Of a DNA stretch of 64,000 bases, positions 1 to 7,535 are shown piece after piece. The notes below the pieces were generated by a model. The model was not told where the DNA came from. It saw nothing but the letters and a program-made list of their open reading frames with translations, and did not search any database. Numbering within the stretch: position 1 is the first letter of the stretch; every line of letters starts with the position of its first letter. The position numbers were made by a program, and so were the translations under genes. Origin of the DNA: Fusicatenibacter saccharivorans (GTDB taxonomy: Bacteria; Bacillota; Clostridia; Lachnospirales; Lachnospiraceae); NCBI RefSeq assembly GCF_015557635.1, contig NZ_JADNOP010000007.1, positions 123,291 through 187,290 on the forward strand, given 5' to 3'.

Positions 1-437
1 ACACCGCAGAGAATCGACTGCTGGATTTTCTGTTTTTCTGATTTATTTGCCTGTACTTCTTTCGTCGTCATGATCGGACGGATGATAAATTTCAGTCCGA
101 CAAACAGTGTCATCACTTTCGAAAATCCGCCCATGGTTCCATTTGGCACCAGCGAAGATACGAAGCTGCCGACCAGTGTAAAAATCAGAACAGATATCAG
201 CATAATCACGCCATGGCGGATATCAATGTTTTTATTCTTTTTATAAGTCCAGGCACTTACTCCTGATGCCAGCACATCCGATGCCAGCGCAATGCCAATC
301 GCCTGATAAGCCGGCATGTGTAAAAAGGTAATCAGCATCGGTGAAACAACGGCCGCTGCGGAGAGTCCCGCAAGTCCCGTGCCAAGGCCGGCGCCAAGAC
401 CAGCCACAATACATACGATAAGTTGTGTTATTGTCAT
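1..437 (-). CDS. Sulfite exporter TauE/SafE-type permease, N-terminal part
   Basis: Reading the minus strand from ATG at 437 gives a very hydrophobic protein beginning MTITQLIVCIVAGLGAG, with several membrane segments separated by short loops. The glycine-rich first helix and the later conserved-looking hydrophobic blocks fit the TauE/SafE (UPF0721) family of anion permeases. The frame is open to the left edge, so about 145 residues are seen of the usual 250 or so. It has no close partner here; the MarR gene starts to its right on the same strand, so both could be read from the marR promoter. Substrate cannot be told from sequence. Confidence 0.75.
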   Translation of the reverse strand, partial: MTITQLIVCIVAGLGAGLGTGLAGLSAAAVVSPMLITFLHMPAYQAIGIALASDVLASGVSAWTYKKNKNIDIRHGVIMLISVLIFTLVGSFVSSLVPNGTMGGFSKVMTLFVGLKFIIRPIMTTKEVQANKSEKQKIQQSILCG

Positions 438-577
438 AGTTTTTCTGTCATCCGCTTAGATCCGTTGCACTTTTCCTGTACTTTGCCATTTAGGGGCAGA
501 TGACTGTTTTCCTCCTCTTTCTGTTTTTGTTTTGTCTTATTTTTCTATTATGTTCTTCTCTCTGGCTTTCAGCGTTT

Positions 578-1000
578 TTATTTTTCCGTCACGTTCCTCC
601 GAATCAGCTCGCATAATCTGAGAAATTCTTCCCTGTCTTCTCTGGAAATTCCGGAAAACAACGATTCTCCAAACGCTCTCTGGCAATCCTGTCCAAAGCG
701 GATAATTTCTGATGCACTTTCTTCTAGCTTCAAATGCACTTTCTTGCGATCCGCCGCATCTGTTTCTTTTTGAATGTATCCTTTTTCACACAGCTTGTTC
801 ACTGCCAGTGAAACATGCGATTTCTGCATTTTCCGCACACGCACAATATCCACTGCAAGATCAAACTGGCTGTTATTCGCAAGAAACAGCAGAACATCCA
901 CTTCCGCAGCTGACAGATCATAACGCACCATGACCTTTTTTCGGTACTGGTTGTATTTTCGTTCTACCTCCACTGCAAATTGCCATTGTTCATCAAACAT
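578..1000 (-). CDS. MarR-family transcriptional regulator
   Basis: A 140-aa winged-helix protein. The segment around residues 30-100 has the MarR pattern: a helix ending in LSAAEVDVLLFLANN, a recognition-helix region KSHVSLAVNKLCEKGYI, then a beta-wing DAADRKKVHLKL. MarR proteins bind as dimers to short palindromes and are usually released by small aromatic ligands. The gene is divergent from the MATE exporter at 1226, and two GTTC-N6-GAAC palindromes lie between them, one inside its own promoter, so autoregulation plus control of the exporter is the simple reading. The ATG at 1000 is preceded on its strand by AAGAAGGTGAAAAAGT, a weak but usable ribosome site. Confidence 0.9.
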   Translation of the reverse strand: MFDEQWQFAVEVERKYNQYRKKVMVRYDLSAAEVDVLLFLANNSQFDLAVDIVRVRKMQKSHVSLAVNKLCEKGYIQKETDAADRKKVHLKLEESASEIIRFGQDCQRAFGESLFSGISREDREEFLRLCELIRRNVTEK

Positions 1001-1038
1001 ACTTTTTCACCTTCTTTTTTAACTTGATATTCTTATTT

Positions 1039-1080
1039 GTTCTATTTTGAACTTTTTTGTATAATAGTTCTTTTTTGAAC
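1039..1080. promoter_or_regulatory. Twin MarR-type operators
   Basis: Two perfect dyads, GTTC-TATTTT-GAAC at 1039-1052 and GTTC-TTTTTT-GAAC at 1067-1080, have start-to-start spacing of 28 bp. The right one falls exactly in the spacer between the -35 and -10 of the marR promoter. Assignment to this MarR protein is inferred from position and symmetry. Confidence 0.7.
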
Positions 1081-1089
1081 ATTTGTCAA
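1061..1089 (-). promoter_or_regulatory. marR promoter, sigma-A type
   Basis: On the minus strand TTGACA (1089-1084) is followed after exactly 17 bp by TATTAT (1066-1061). The spacer contains the right-hand GTTC/GAAC dyad, so repressor binding would block polymerase. Confidence 0.75.
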
Positions 1090-1225
1090 GGAGTGTACAC
1101 GGAAAACGTTCGAACTTATAAATCTAAAGTATTTTTATAAAGTGCAGAAAATTATATTCTTGACTCTATAATTATTGTAGGGTTTACTATAATCGTAACA
1201 TTCTACAACAGGAGGTTTCCCTATC

Positions 1226-2566
1226 ATGGAACGAAACTTAACAACCGGCAGTATCTGGAAAAATATTTTCTATTTTTCGCTGCCTTATCTCTTATCGTAT
1301 TTTCTGCAGACGCTCTACGGCATGGCAGATCTTTTCATCATCGGTCAGTTTGACGGTGCGGCCGGTACAACAGCCGTTTCCATCGGCAGTCAGGTTATGC
1401 ATATGATTACCGTTATCATCGTGGGACTTGCCATGGGAACGACTGTCAGCATCGCGCAGGCCGTCGGCGCAAAAGATAAAAAGCAGGCATCACGCTGCAC
1501 AGGAAATACCATCACTTTATTTCTCGGTGTTTCCGTCGTGCTGATGGTAATCCTGCTTCTTCTGGTAAAGCCGATCGTACTTGTGATGTCCACACCATCC
1601 GAAGCCGTTTCCGGCACCGTCGCTTATCTGACGATCTGTTTCATTGGTATTCCATTCATCACCGCGTATAATATCATCAGTTCCATCTTCCGTGGACTTG
1701 GTGATTCGAAAAGCCCGATGTACTTCATCGCAGTCGCATGTGCGGCCAATATCGCACTCGACTATCTCTTTATGGGCGCCCTGCATCTTGGTCCATCCGG
1801 TGCCGCGCTTGGAACCACGCTTTCCCAGACACTCAGCGTCATTCTGGCACTGATTGCGATCCGCAAACGTGATACCGGCATCCGTCTTACCCGGTCGGAT
1901 CTCTCCCCTCAGACAGCTGTGATGGGACAGATTCTTAAAATCGGTGTTCCGATCGCCCTGCAGGATGGTTTTATTCAGATCGCCTTTATCATCATTACCA
2001 TCATCGCTAACCGGCGCGGTCTGGAAGCAGCGGCTGCAGTCGGTATTGTAGAGAAAATCATCAGCTTCCTGTTCCTGATTCCATCTTCCATGCTTTCCAC
2101 TGTTTCGGCGCTCGGCGCGCAGAACATCGGTGCTGGAAAGCAGAAGCGTGCCGAACAGACCATGTGGTGTGCTGCACTGATTACTGTCGTTTTCGGACTG
2201 ATCGTCGTTATTACGATTCAGTTTATTTCCGTTCCTGTGGTCGGTCTTTTCACAACAGATGCGGAGGTTGCACGCCTCGGCGGTCAGTATATCCGCGGTT
2301 ATATCTGGGACTGCATTTTTGCTGGAGTCCACTTCACCTTCAGCGGCTATTTCTGTGCCTGCGGACGGTCGGAATTTTCCTTCCTGCACAATATCATTGC
2401 CATTCTGCTTGTTAGAATCCCCGGTGTGTATCTGACTTCCATCTGGTTCCCGGACACGCTGTTCCCGATGGGCATTACAACGGCATGTGGATCTCTGACC
2501 TCTATTATCCTCTGCCTGCTGGTGTTTCGGTACTTAAAGAAGAAACCGATTCGTACTGCTGTATAA
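1226..2566 (+). CDS. MATE-family multidrug/cation antiporter
   Basis: A 446-aa protein with about twelve membrane segments arranged as two similar halves, as in MATE exporters (NorM/DinF type), which expel cationic compounds using a Na+ or H+ gradient. The N-terminal region (GSIWKNIFYFSLPYLLSYF, then LYGMADLFIIGQF) and the block GAQNIGAGKQKRAEQT at about residue 295 are typical of the family. GGAGG at 1211-1215 sits 10 bp before the ATG. A TTGACT box lies at about 1160 and TATAAT at about 1188, though their spacing is not ideal. Divergence from MarR and the shared operators suggest ligand-induced expression. A terminator follows at 2661. Confidence 0.9.
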   Translation: MERNLTTGSIWKNIFYFSLPYLLSYFLQTLYGMADLFIIGQFDGAAGTTAVSIGSQVMHMITVIIVGLAMGTTVSIAQAVGAKDKKQASRCTGNTITLFLGVSVVLMVILLLLVKPIVLVMSTPSEAVSGTVAYLTICFIGIPFITAYNIISSIFRGLGDSKSPMYFIAVACAANIALDYLFMGALHLGPSGAALGTTLSQTLSVILALIAIRKRDTGIRLTRSDLSPQTAVMGQILKIGVPIALQDGFIQIAFIIITIIANRRGLEAAAAVGIVEKIISFLFLIPSSMLSTVSALGAQNIGAGKQKRAEQTMWCAALITVVFGLIVVITIQFISVPVVGLFTTDAEVARLGGQYIRGYIWDCIFAGVHFTFSGYFCACGRSEFSFLHNIIAILLVRIPGVYLTSIWFPDTLFPMGITTACGSLTSIILCLLVFRYLKKKPIRTAV

Positions 2567-2660
2567 ATTTTCTTTGGAGATATCTTTATGACAGACGATC
2601 GCAGGAAATCACCTTAATTGACAACGGAATGACAAGCGATCCAGAAAAATTTGTAACAGA

Positions 2661-2696
2661 AATCCGAATCCCGATTCGACCTTCGGATTCTTTTTA
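2661..2696 (+). terminator. Intrinsic terminator after MATE gene
   Basis: AATCCGAA (2661-2668) pairs with TTCGGATT (2682-2689), followed by CTTTTT. Confidence 0.75.
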
Positions 2697-2754
2697 AAAA
2701 CAACAACCGGGAATATCTGATTTTTTGATTTCAGATATCCCCGGGTGTTGTTTT
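2697..2754 (-). terminator. Intrinsic terminator of the cobalt importer operon
   Basis: On the minus strand AACAACA-CCCGGG-ATATCTGA pairs with TCAGATAT-CCCGG-TGTTGTT across a short A-rich loop and is followed by a T run. It lies just past the end of the ATPase gene. Confidence 0.8.
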
Positions 2755-2776
2755 CTTTTGTTTTTTTCGGCCTTTT

Positions 2777-3517
2777 CTACCACACCGGCTTCTGCAGGCA
2801 GAACGGCAGTTCCAGTCCATTTTCCTCGAGAAGTTCCTGGTTCGTCAAAATTTCTTTTGCATCTCCATCGCAGACAATGCACCCGCCGGACATCAGAATC
2901 ACGCGACTGCACGTTTCCAGAATCATGTCGAGATCGTGCGATGCGATGATTTTCAGATGTTCAAAATCGTTCAGAATGTGGATCAGTGATCTGCGGTTTC
3001 TGGGATCGAGTGCAATCGATGGCTCGTCCATCAGGATAATATCCGGTGTCATAGCGAGAATCGTCGCGATCGATGCCATCTTTTTTTCTCCGCCCGACAT
3101 TTTGTAAATTTGTTTGTCCCGCAGATGCTCGATGTGAATCTGTTTCAGTGCATGGTTTACACGTTTTTCCACCTCTTCCTCCGGCAGCCCGTAATTTCGC
3201 GGAGCAAATGCAACATCCTCAAATACCGTCGACATGAAAAGCTGACTGTCGGAATCCTGGAAGACATATCCGATTTTCTCGCGCACTTTCGGAAGCATCT
3301 CCTTCACAACCGGCATCTCCTCCACACGAATGCTGCCCTCATAGTCCGGATTTAGCCCGACCAGCAATTTCAGCAGCGTGGATTTCCCGACACCGTTCGC
3401 TCCAATCAGCCCGATGCTGTCATTTTCGTGTGCGGTAAATGTGATGTCCTGCAGAATCGGGACTGTTTTTTCGTAAGAATAATTAACATGTTCAAAATTG
3501 ATGTGAATATGGCTCAT
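2777..3517 (-). CDS. cbiO: Cobalt/ECF-type ABC transporter ATPase (CbiO-like)
   Basis: ATP-hydrolysing subunit of the CbiMQO metal importer. From the ATG at 3517 it is 246 aa: Walker A GANGVGKST at residues 39-47, signature MSGGEKK near 140, and Walker B IILMDEP soon after with the switch His in ASHD near 195. The start at 3517 is preferred over an in-frame codon at 3568 because GGGAG lies about 8 bp upstream of it and the extra 17 residues are not family-like. It is the last gene of cbiM-cbiQ-cbiO and runs into a strong terminator. The metal is inferred from CbiM: cobalt most likely, nickel possible. Confidence 0.88.
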   Translation of the reverse strand: MSHIHINFEHVNYSYEKTVPILQDITFTAHENDSIGLIGANGVGKSTLLKLLVGLNPDYEGSIRVEEMPVVKEMLPKVREKIGYVFQDSDSQLFMSTVFEDVAFAPRNYGLPEEEVEKRVNHALKQIHIEHLRDKQIYKMSGGEKKMASIATILAMTPDIILMDEPSIALDPRNRRSLIHILNDFEHLKIIASHDLDMILETCSRVILMSGGCIVCDGDAKEILTNQELLEENGLELPFCLQKPVW

Positions 3518-3627
3518 TTTTGATATCTCCCGACAATTCTTTCCTCTTCCGCGTGCAGGCCACTGCACCGGGTTGCTTTTCTACATCTTCCGACTCGTTG
3601 CAAATAGATGTCTCCCCACGCAGCATT

Positions 3628-4398
3628 TCATCCCGTTACCTTCAGCACGGCAAAAAGTGCAAGCCACACGCCCAGATACAGCCAGTCCTTCGCTTTGCAC
3701 GGCTCCTTCGCTGTATAGTAAAATTCTCCCCGATAGCCGCGCAAAGTCATGCTTTCATACACCTCATTTGCGCGGTCCATGCTGCGCAGAAGCAGCTGGC
3801 CGGCCAGTGTTCCCCATACCTTGAAATGAACACCCTTCTGATTCGGCGCGCGCAGACTGTACGCCTGGGTCATGCGGTTTGCCTCCTCGAGAAGCACTGT
3901 AACATAGCGGTACGTCAGCAGCACCTGTGTCACCAGAATGGCAGGGATGTGAAGCAGACGCAGTGCATAACAGATTTTTTCGATGGATGTTGTCGCAATC
4001 AGAAGATATGCCGCCAGTACGCTGTAAATGCCTTTGATCATCAGCGTCACCATGGAAAGCATCCCTGCTGTCAGCGGAACGGTACCAATATACCCGATTA
4101 CCTGACGGTCAAAAATCGGATTAAACAGCCCCACAAAGCAGACAAGTGGCAGAACAATCCGAAGCCGCCGGATACTGTCGCAGAATGAAATTTCGCCGAC
4201 GATAAAGAGTACAATCGGATAAATTCCCATGCGCAGCAGGCCGGTCAGATCGTATTTTTGAAAGGACATGGTTACGGTCAGAAAAACAATCGTTAAAACA
4301 AGTTTAACCAGTGGATGAAGCCTGTTCACCCACTGGTCCTTCGCCGCAAGCATATCCATATGATGGATTTCATATAGTGCATTGCCAAGTTTATTCAT
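3628..4398 (-). CDS. cbiQ: Cobalt ABC transporter membrane component CbiQ
   Basis: A 256-aa membrane protein of the CbiQ/EcfT family, which couples the ATPase to the substrate-binding membrane subunit. The conserved coupling motif is visible near residue 200 as SMDRANEVYESMTLRGY (the family's A-R-G-like helices), and the N-terminal block VNRLHPLVKLVLTIVFLTV is typical. It lies 24 bp after cbiM and about 110 bp before cbiO, all on one strand, so the three should be cotranscribed. ATG at 4398 is preceded by GGAGAAAG. Confidence 0.9.
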   Translation of the reverse strand: MNKLGNALYEIHHMDMLAAKDQWVNRLHPLVKLVLTIVFLTVTMSFQKYDLTGLLRMGIYPIVLFIVGEISFCDSIRRLRIVLPLVCFVGLFNPIFDRQVIGYIGTVPLTAGMLSMVTLMIKGIYSVLAAYLLIATTSIEKICYALRLLHIPAILVTQVLLTYRYVTVLLEEANRMTQAYSLRAPNQKGVHFKVWGTLAGQLLLRSMDRANEVYESMTLRGYRGEFYYTAKEPCKAKDWLYLGVWLALFAVLKVTG

Positions 4399-4421
4399 TT
4401 CTTTCTCCTGTTCCGTGCAGC

Positions 4422-5414
4422 TTATGACTTTTTCTTTTTAAAGAAACGGAATGCATAGCATGCACCGACACAGACAATAAGAACAACTGCGGATCCCGCA
4501 ATTCCGGAAAAGCTGGTTCCAAACGTGGAATCGGAATTTTTAAATCCATAGTCCGGCAGAAGTGCCGTTTTTTCCTGAATTTCTTCCGCCGCTGCATGTG
4601 CGCCGGTTCCGTCGTTTTCCAGTTCCGTCGAACCAGTCAGACGCTCCATAGACCACTCAAGTCCATCCGGATTGGAGGATGCCGCAAGAGAAACGGCTCC
4701 GCCGATCACCAGTGCTGCGATTCCTAAGATCGCAATTGTCTTCTTGAAAGAAAATCGGCTCTTTGCCCTTTCTTCGCTGCACGAAAGCATCTCCGGGCGG
4801 GCTTCATAGACGAACAGCAGAACGGCCGCTGTAATCAGGCCTTCTACAAGACCAATCACGAGATGAATCGGCTGCATTGTTGCCACAAATACCGAAAACG
4901 GCAGATCCGTTATGCCGGATGCAAGTGTTTCCAGTGCCACACTAAAAGCGCCAAGCTGCAGCGTCACCACGCACCCAAGGATGGAAGCACCTACAATCTT
5001 TCCGCGCGACATTCCCTTTTTCATCATCGGACGCCAGAACAGGAAATAACCGAGAAAGCACCCATAAAACGCCATATTCCAGATGTTGCACCCGAGCGCC
5101 AGAAGACCGCCGTCCGCAAACAGCAGACACTGGATCAGCAGCACACCGATCATTGTTAAAAACGCGGCATACGGTCCGAGCAACGCGGTCAGCATCATAC
5201 CGCCGCAGAGATGACCACTCGAGCCTGTGCCCGGAATTGTAAAGTTAATCATCTGCGCCGCAAAGACAAACGCACCCATCACTCCCATCACTGGGATCTT
5301 TTTCGGGTCGCTCTCCAGGCGTACTTTTTTTACAGAAAAGCCAGCTACTCCGCCGGAACAGACATACATTGTTGCAGCCACTGCAGGCGCAACCAGCGCA
5401 TCAGCCATATGCAT
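4422..5414 (-). CDS. cbiM: CbiM cobalt-binding membrane subunit fused to a PDGLE (CbiN-like) module
   Basis: A 330-aa fusion. Residues 1-205 are CbiM: the protein begins MHMADALVAP, placing His2 where the family uses the N-terminal amine and His2 as metal ligands, and has the metal-site segments PGTGSSGHLCGG (61-72) and QPIHLVIGLVEG (181-192). Residues 225-325 form a second module with one helix, the signature PDGLEWS at 249-255, a soluble stretch and a last helix, as in CbiN/PDGLE proteins. In many genomes this is a separate cbiN gene; here it is fused. RBS AAGGAGGAG lies 7 bp before the ATG. No cobalamin riboswitch was found upstream. Confidence 0.9.
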   Translation of the reverse strand: MHMADALVAPAVAATMYVCSGGVAGFSVKKVRLESDPKKIPVMGVMGAFVFAAQMINFTIPGTGSSGHLCGGMMLTALLGPYAAFLTMIGVLLIQCLLFADGGLLALGCNIWNMAFYGCFLGYFLFWRPMMKKGMSRGKIVGASILGCVVTLQLGAFSVALETLASGITDLPFSVFVATMQPIHLVIGLVEGLITAAVLLFVYEARPEMLSCSEERAKSRFSFKKTIAILGIAALVIGGAVSLAASSNPDGLEWSMERLTGSTELENDGTGAHAAAEEIQEKTALLPDYGFKNSDSTFGTSFSGIAGSAVVLIVCVGACYAFRFFKKKKS

Positions 5415-5528
5415 AATGTTCTCCTCCTTTTTGGTTTCTGTTTTTTTCTTTTTTTACTTTACTACGCTAAAATTCGTCCTGCAAGCCCCCGTGGGGGTTA
5501 TTTTTTGGGATTTTTTTATGATCCTTTT

Positions 5529-5557
5529 TGTTCACTTTTACCGATTTTTTATGAACA
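5529..5557. promoter_or_regulatory. Dyad TGTTCA-N17-TGAACA upstream of cbiM
   Basis: A 6-bp inverted repeat (5529-5534 and 5552-5557) about 115 bp before the cbiM start, in an AT-rich stretch. The wide spacing resembles the split dyads of NikR-type ribbon-helix-helix metal regulators, but the half-site differs from E. coli NikR and no regulator is encoded here. Role is a guess. Confidence 0.3.
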
Positions 5558-5600
5558 TTTTGTTTAAATTTAAAGGGTGACTTTTTAACATTTATATGGT

Positions 5601-5735
5601 ATTCTATAGACAACACAGACGGATATCCCGGTGTCGGGAGTCCGTACACACACTATCTCGAGGACAGGATTCCTGTCCGATCCGCGGCCGCCTGCACGTC
5701 ATCGGGTCGCCGCGGTTTTTTCTACAGAAAAAAGC
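5601..5735 (+). promoter_or_regulatory. Structured leader of the fucosidase gene with terminator-like hairpin
   Basis: Within the roughly 250 bp before the GH29 start lie three consecutive hairpins: ACGGA..CCCG/CGGGA..TCCGT at 5619-5645, GGACAGG-att-CCTGTCC at 5662-5678, and CCGCGGC/GCCGCGG at 5682-5715 followed by TTTTTT, which looks like a rho-independent terminator. A possible promoter (TGACTT at about 5578, TATTCT 16 bp later) precedes them. Two smaller stems (GCCC/GGGC near 5737, GCCAAAACC/GGTTCTGGC near 5764-5795) follow. I do not recognise a named riboswitch or T-box. The rest of 5415-5848 is AT-rich with no gene. Confidence 0.5.
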
Positions 5736-5848
5736 CCTCCGGGCAGGATTCTTTCTTATTTTAGTGCCAAAACCGGCTCTTTAACGGGTTCTGGCTGTAT
5801 TTTCGAGTATTGGTGTGAATTTCATCTTGACGAGAAGGAGACTCTCTT

Positions 5849-7306
5849 ATGAGCACAGAGAACTTAGAACACGAAGATCAAAACAGAACAACGGAACCGA
5901 TCATCGATATCCTGGGCAATGAAGCGCCCTCTGATCCAGAACAGGAAATTGTTTCCCAAGGTGTCCACAACTACAGCGCCGCTGAAACGTATGTGTGTCC
6001 GACCGATCCGGCTGTTCTGCAGCAGCTCGAATGGTTCCGGGATCAGAAGCTTGCGCTGATGATGCATTTTGGATTGTACTGCCAGCCCGGCATGGTTGCC
6101 TCCTGGGCATTAAGCGACAAGGATTCAGACTGGTCCCGCCACCAGGTAAACTGGACGGACGGCGAAACCTTTAAAAAACAGTATTTCGGCCTGAATCGTT
6201 CGTTTAATCCGGTCCGCTTTCAGCCGGAGGAATGGGCGCAGATGGCAGAGGACTGCGGATTCCGTTATCTTCTTCTGACCACAAAGCATCACGACGGATT
6301 CTGCCTCTGGGACACCAAATATACAGATTATAAAACAACTGCAGAGGACTGCCCGTTCCATGAACATAAAAATGCGGATATCGTAAAATCCATGTTTGAT
6401 GCATTCCGTGCAAAAGGCATCGGCATCGGTGCTTATTTTTCCAAAGCCGACTGGCACTGCCCGGACTACTGGAATGAAGATCTGAGAAAAGATGGTCTGA
6501 CATCCCGCGGACCTTCCTACGATCCGAAGGAATATCCCAAGGTGTGGAACCGTTTTAAAGAATATACAAAAAATCAGGTTCTGGAGCTCTGTGAGAATTA
6601 CGGTAAGCTGGATATTCTCTGGTTCGACGCGGGCTGGGTCTCTGAGAGCAACGGCCAGGATATTGAGCTTGGAAAGATCGTTGAGGAAGCACGTAAGATT
6701 CAGCCGTGGATTCTCTCCGTTGACCGTACAATCGGCGGTGCTTACGAAAACTACGTGACACCGGAGCTCTGCATTCCGGAAGAACCGCTGAACGTTCCGT
6801 GGGAAAGCTGCCTTACCCTCGGCGTTGACTTTACGTACGAATACGGCGACCATTATAAATCTCCGCGTGAGCTTGTCGGCATGCTTGTCAACATCGTTGC
6901 CAAAGGCGGCAACATGGCACTGAACGTCAGCCCACAGCCAGACGGCCGCATCCCGGTCGATGCCTGGGACAGCCTGAACGGTTTTGGCCAGTGGATGAAA
7001 ACTTTCGGCGATGCTATCTACGGAACCCGCGTCTGCGCGCCGTACCAGAGCGGAACCCTTTCGTTCACACAGAAAGGTGATTCTGTCTATGTATTCCGGT
7101 TATATCCGACGGTACAGGAATCGGTAGAGGCAGAAATTTTCGTACCGTATACCGAGGCGAAGATTTCGGAGATCTGTATGGTGGAAAACGGAGAAAATGT
7201 TGCATTCAAAGAAGTCGAAGGCGGCATTTGTATGACCGTCCCGGCAGGATTCAGACGAGGCTCCGCACCGATTGCGCTGGTGTTTGAGATGAAGAAAGAG
7301 CGGTAA
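5849..7306 (+). CDS. GH29 alpha-L-fucosidase, intracellular
   Basis: A 485-aa glycosidase releasing alpha-linked L-fucose, as from mucin or milk oligosaccharides. The (beta/alpha)8 domain shows GH29 landmarks: LALMMHFGLY at 68-77, RYLLLTTKHHDGFCLWD at 139-155 with the His-His-Asp substrate patch, and LWFDAGW at 257-263, where Asp260 fits the catalytic nucleophile. GGNMALNVSPQPDG near 350 is also family-typical. There is no signal peptide, so the enzyme should act on imported sugars. The first 45 residues are a polar tail not normal for GH29. AAGGAG lies 8 bp before the ATG. It is a single-gene unit, with a structured leader before and a hairpin terminator after it. Confidence 0.92.
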   Translation: MSTENLEHEDQNRTTEPIIDILGNEAPSDPEQEIVSQGVHNYSAAETYVCPTDPAVLQQLEWFRDQKLALMMHFGLYCQPGMVASWALSDKDSDWSRHQVNWTDGETFKKQYFGLNRSFNPVRFQPEEWAQMAEDCGFRYLLLTTKHHDGFCLWDTKYTDYKTTAEDCPFHEHKNADIVKSMFDAFRAKGIGIGAYFSKADWHCPDYWNEDLRKDGLTSRGPSYDPKEYPKVWNRFKEYTKNQVLELCENYGKLDILWFDAGWVSESNGQDIELGKIVEEARKIQPWILSVDRTIGGAYENYVTPELCIPEEPLNVPWESCLTLGVDFTYEYGDHYKSPRELVGMLVNIVAKGGNMALNVSPQPDGRIPVDAWDSLNGFGQWMKTFGDAIYGTRVCAPYQSGTLSFTQKGDSVYVFRLYPTVQESVEAEIFVPYTEAKISEICMVENGENVAFKEVEGGICMTVPAGFRRGSAPIALVFEMKKER

Positions 7307-7318
7307 ATTTTTAATAAT

Positions 7319-7358
7319 CGAAAAGGGCTGTACAGTGTGACTGTTCAGCCCTTTTCAT
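7319..7358. terminator. Terminator after fucosidase gene
   Basis: AAAAGGGCTG (7321-7330) pairs with CAGCCCTTTT (7346-7355), with an inner CAG/CTG pairing. T-rich on both strands, so possibly bidirectional. Confidence 0.7.
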
Positions 7359-7419
7359 AATTATTAAGATACCTTGGAAAAACCTGTTACTTTTTACAAT
7401 TTAAAATTTGCTTTTCATT

Positions 7420-7440
7420 AGAGCGTGTCTGAAAAGGCTT
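7420..7440 (+). repeat. Short repeat, left copy (IS-end-like)
   Basis: AGAGCGTGTCTGAAAAGGCTT. A second copy with one extra A is at 23651-23672 in the same orientation. Sequences of the form GAGCGTGTCTGAAAA occur at insertion-sequence ends in related bacteria (from memory), so this may be an IS scar. No transposase is nearby. Confidence 0.55.
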
Positions 7441-7535
7441 GATGTATCCCAAACAAAGGGGTTCTGATTTCAAATCAGCGACTTATATGTTCTGTTCTCA
7501 CCCTACTGTTTATCAGATTTTCCTTAATGTTTATC

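Noticed and set aside
1517..2389. Long minus-strand frame (290 codons) inside the MATE gene
   Set aside because: Low-complexity, charged product with no ribosome site, exactly opposite a well-supported transporter.
5415..5848. Cobalamin or NiCo riboswitch upstream of cbiM
   Set aside because: None of the expected conserved boxes could be placed on the minus strand; the strongest hairpins read on the plus strand toward the fucosidase.
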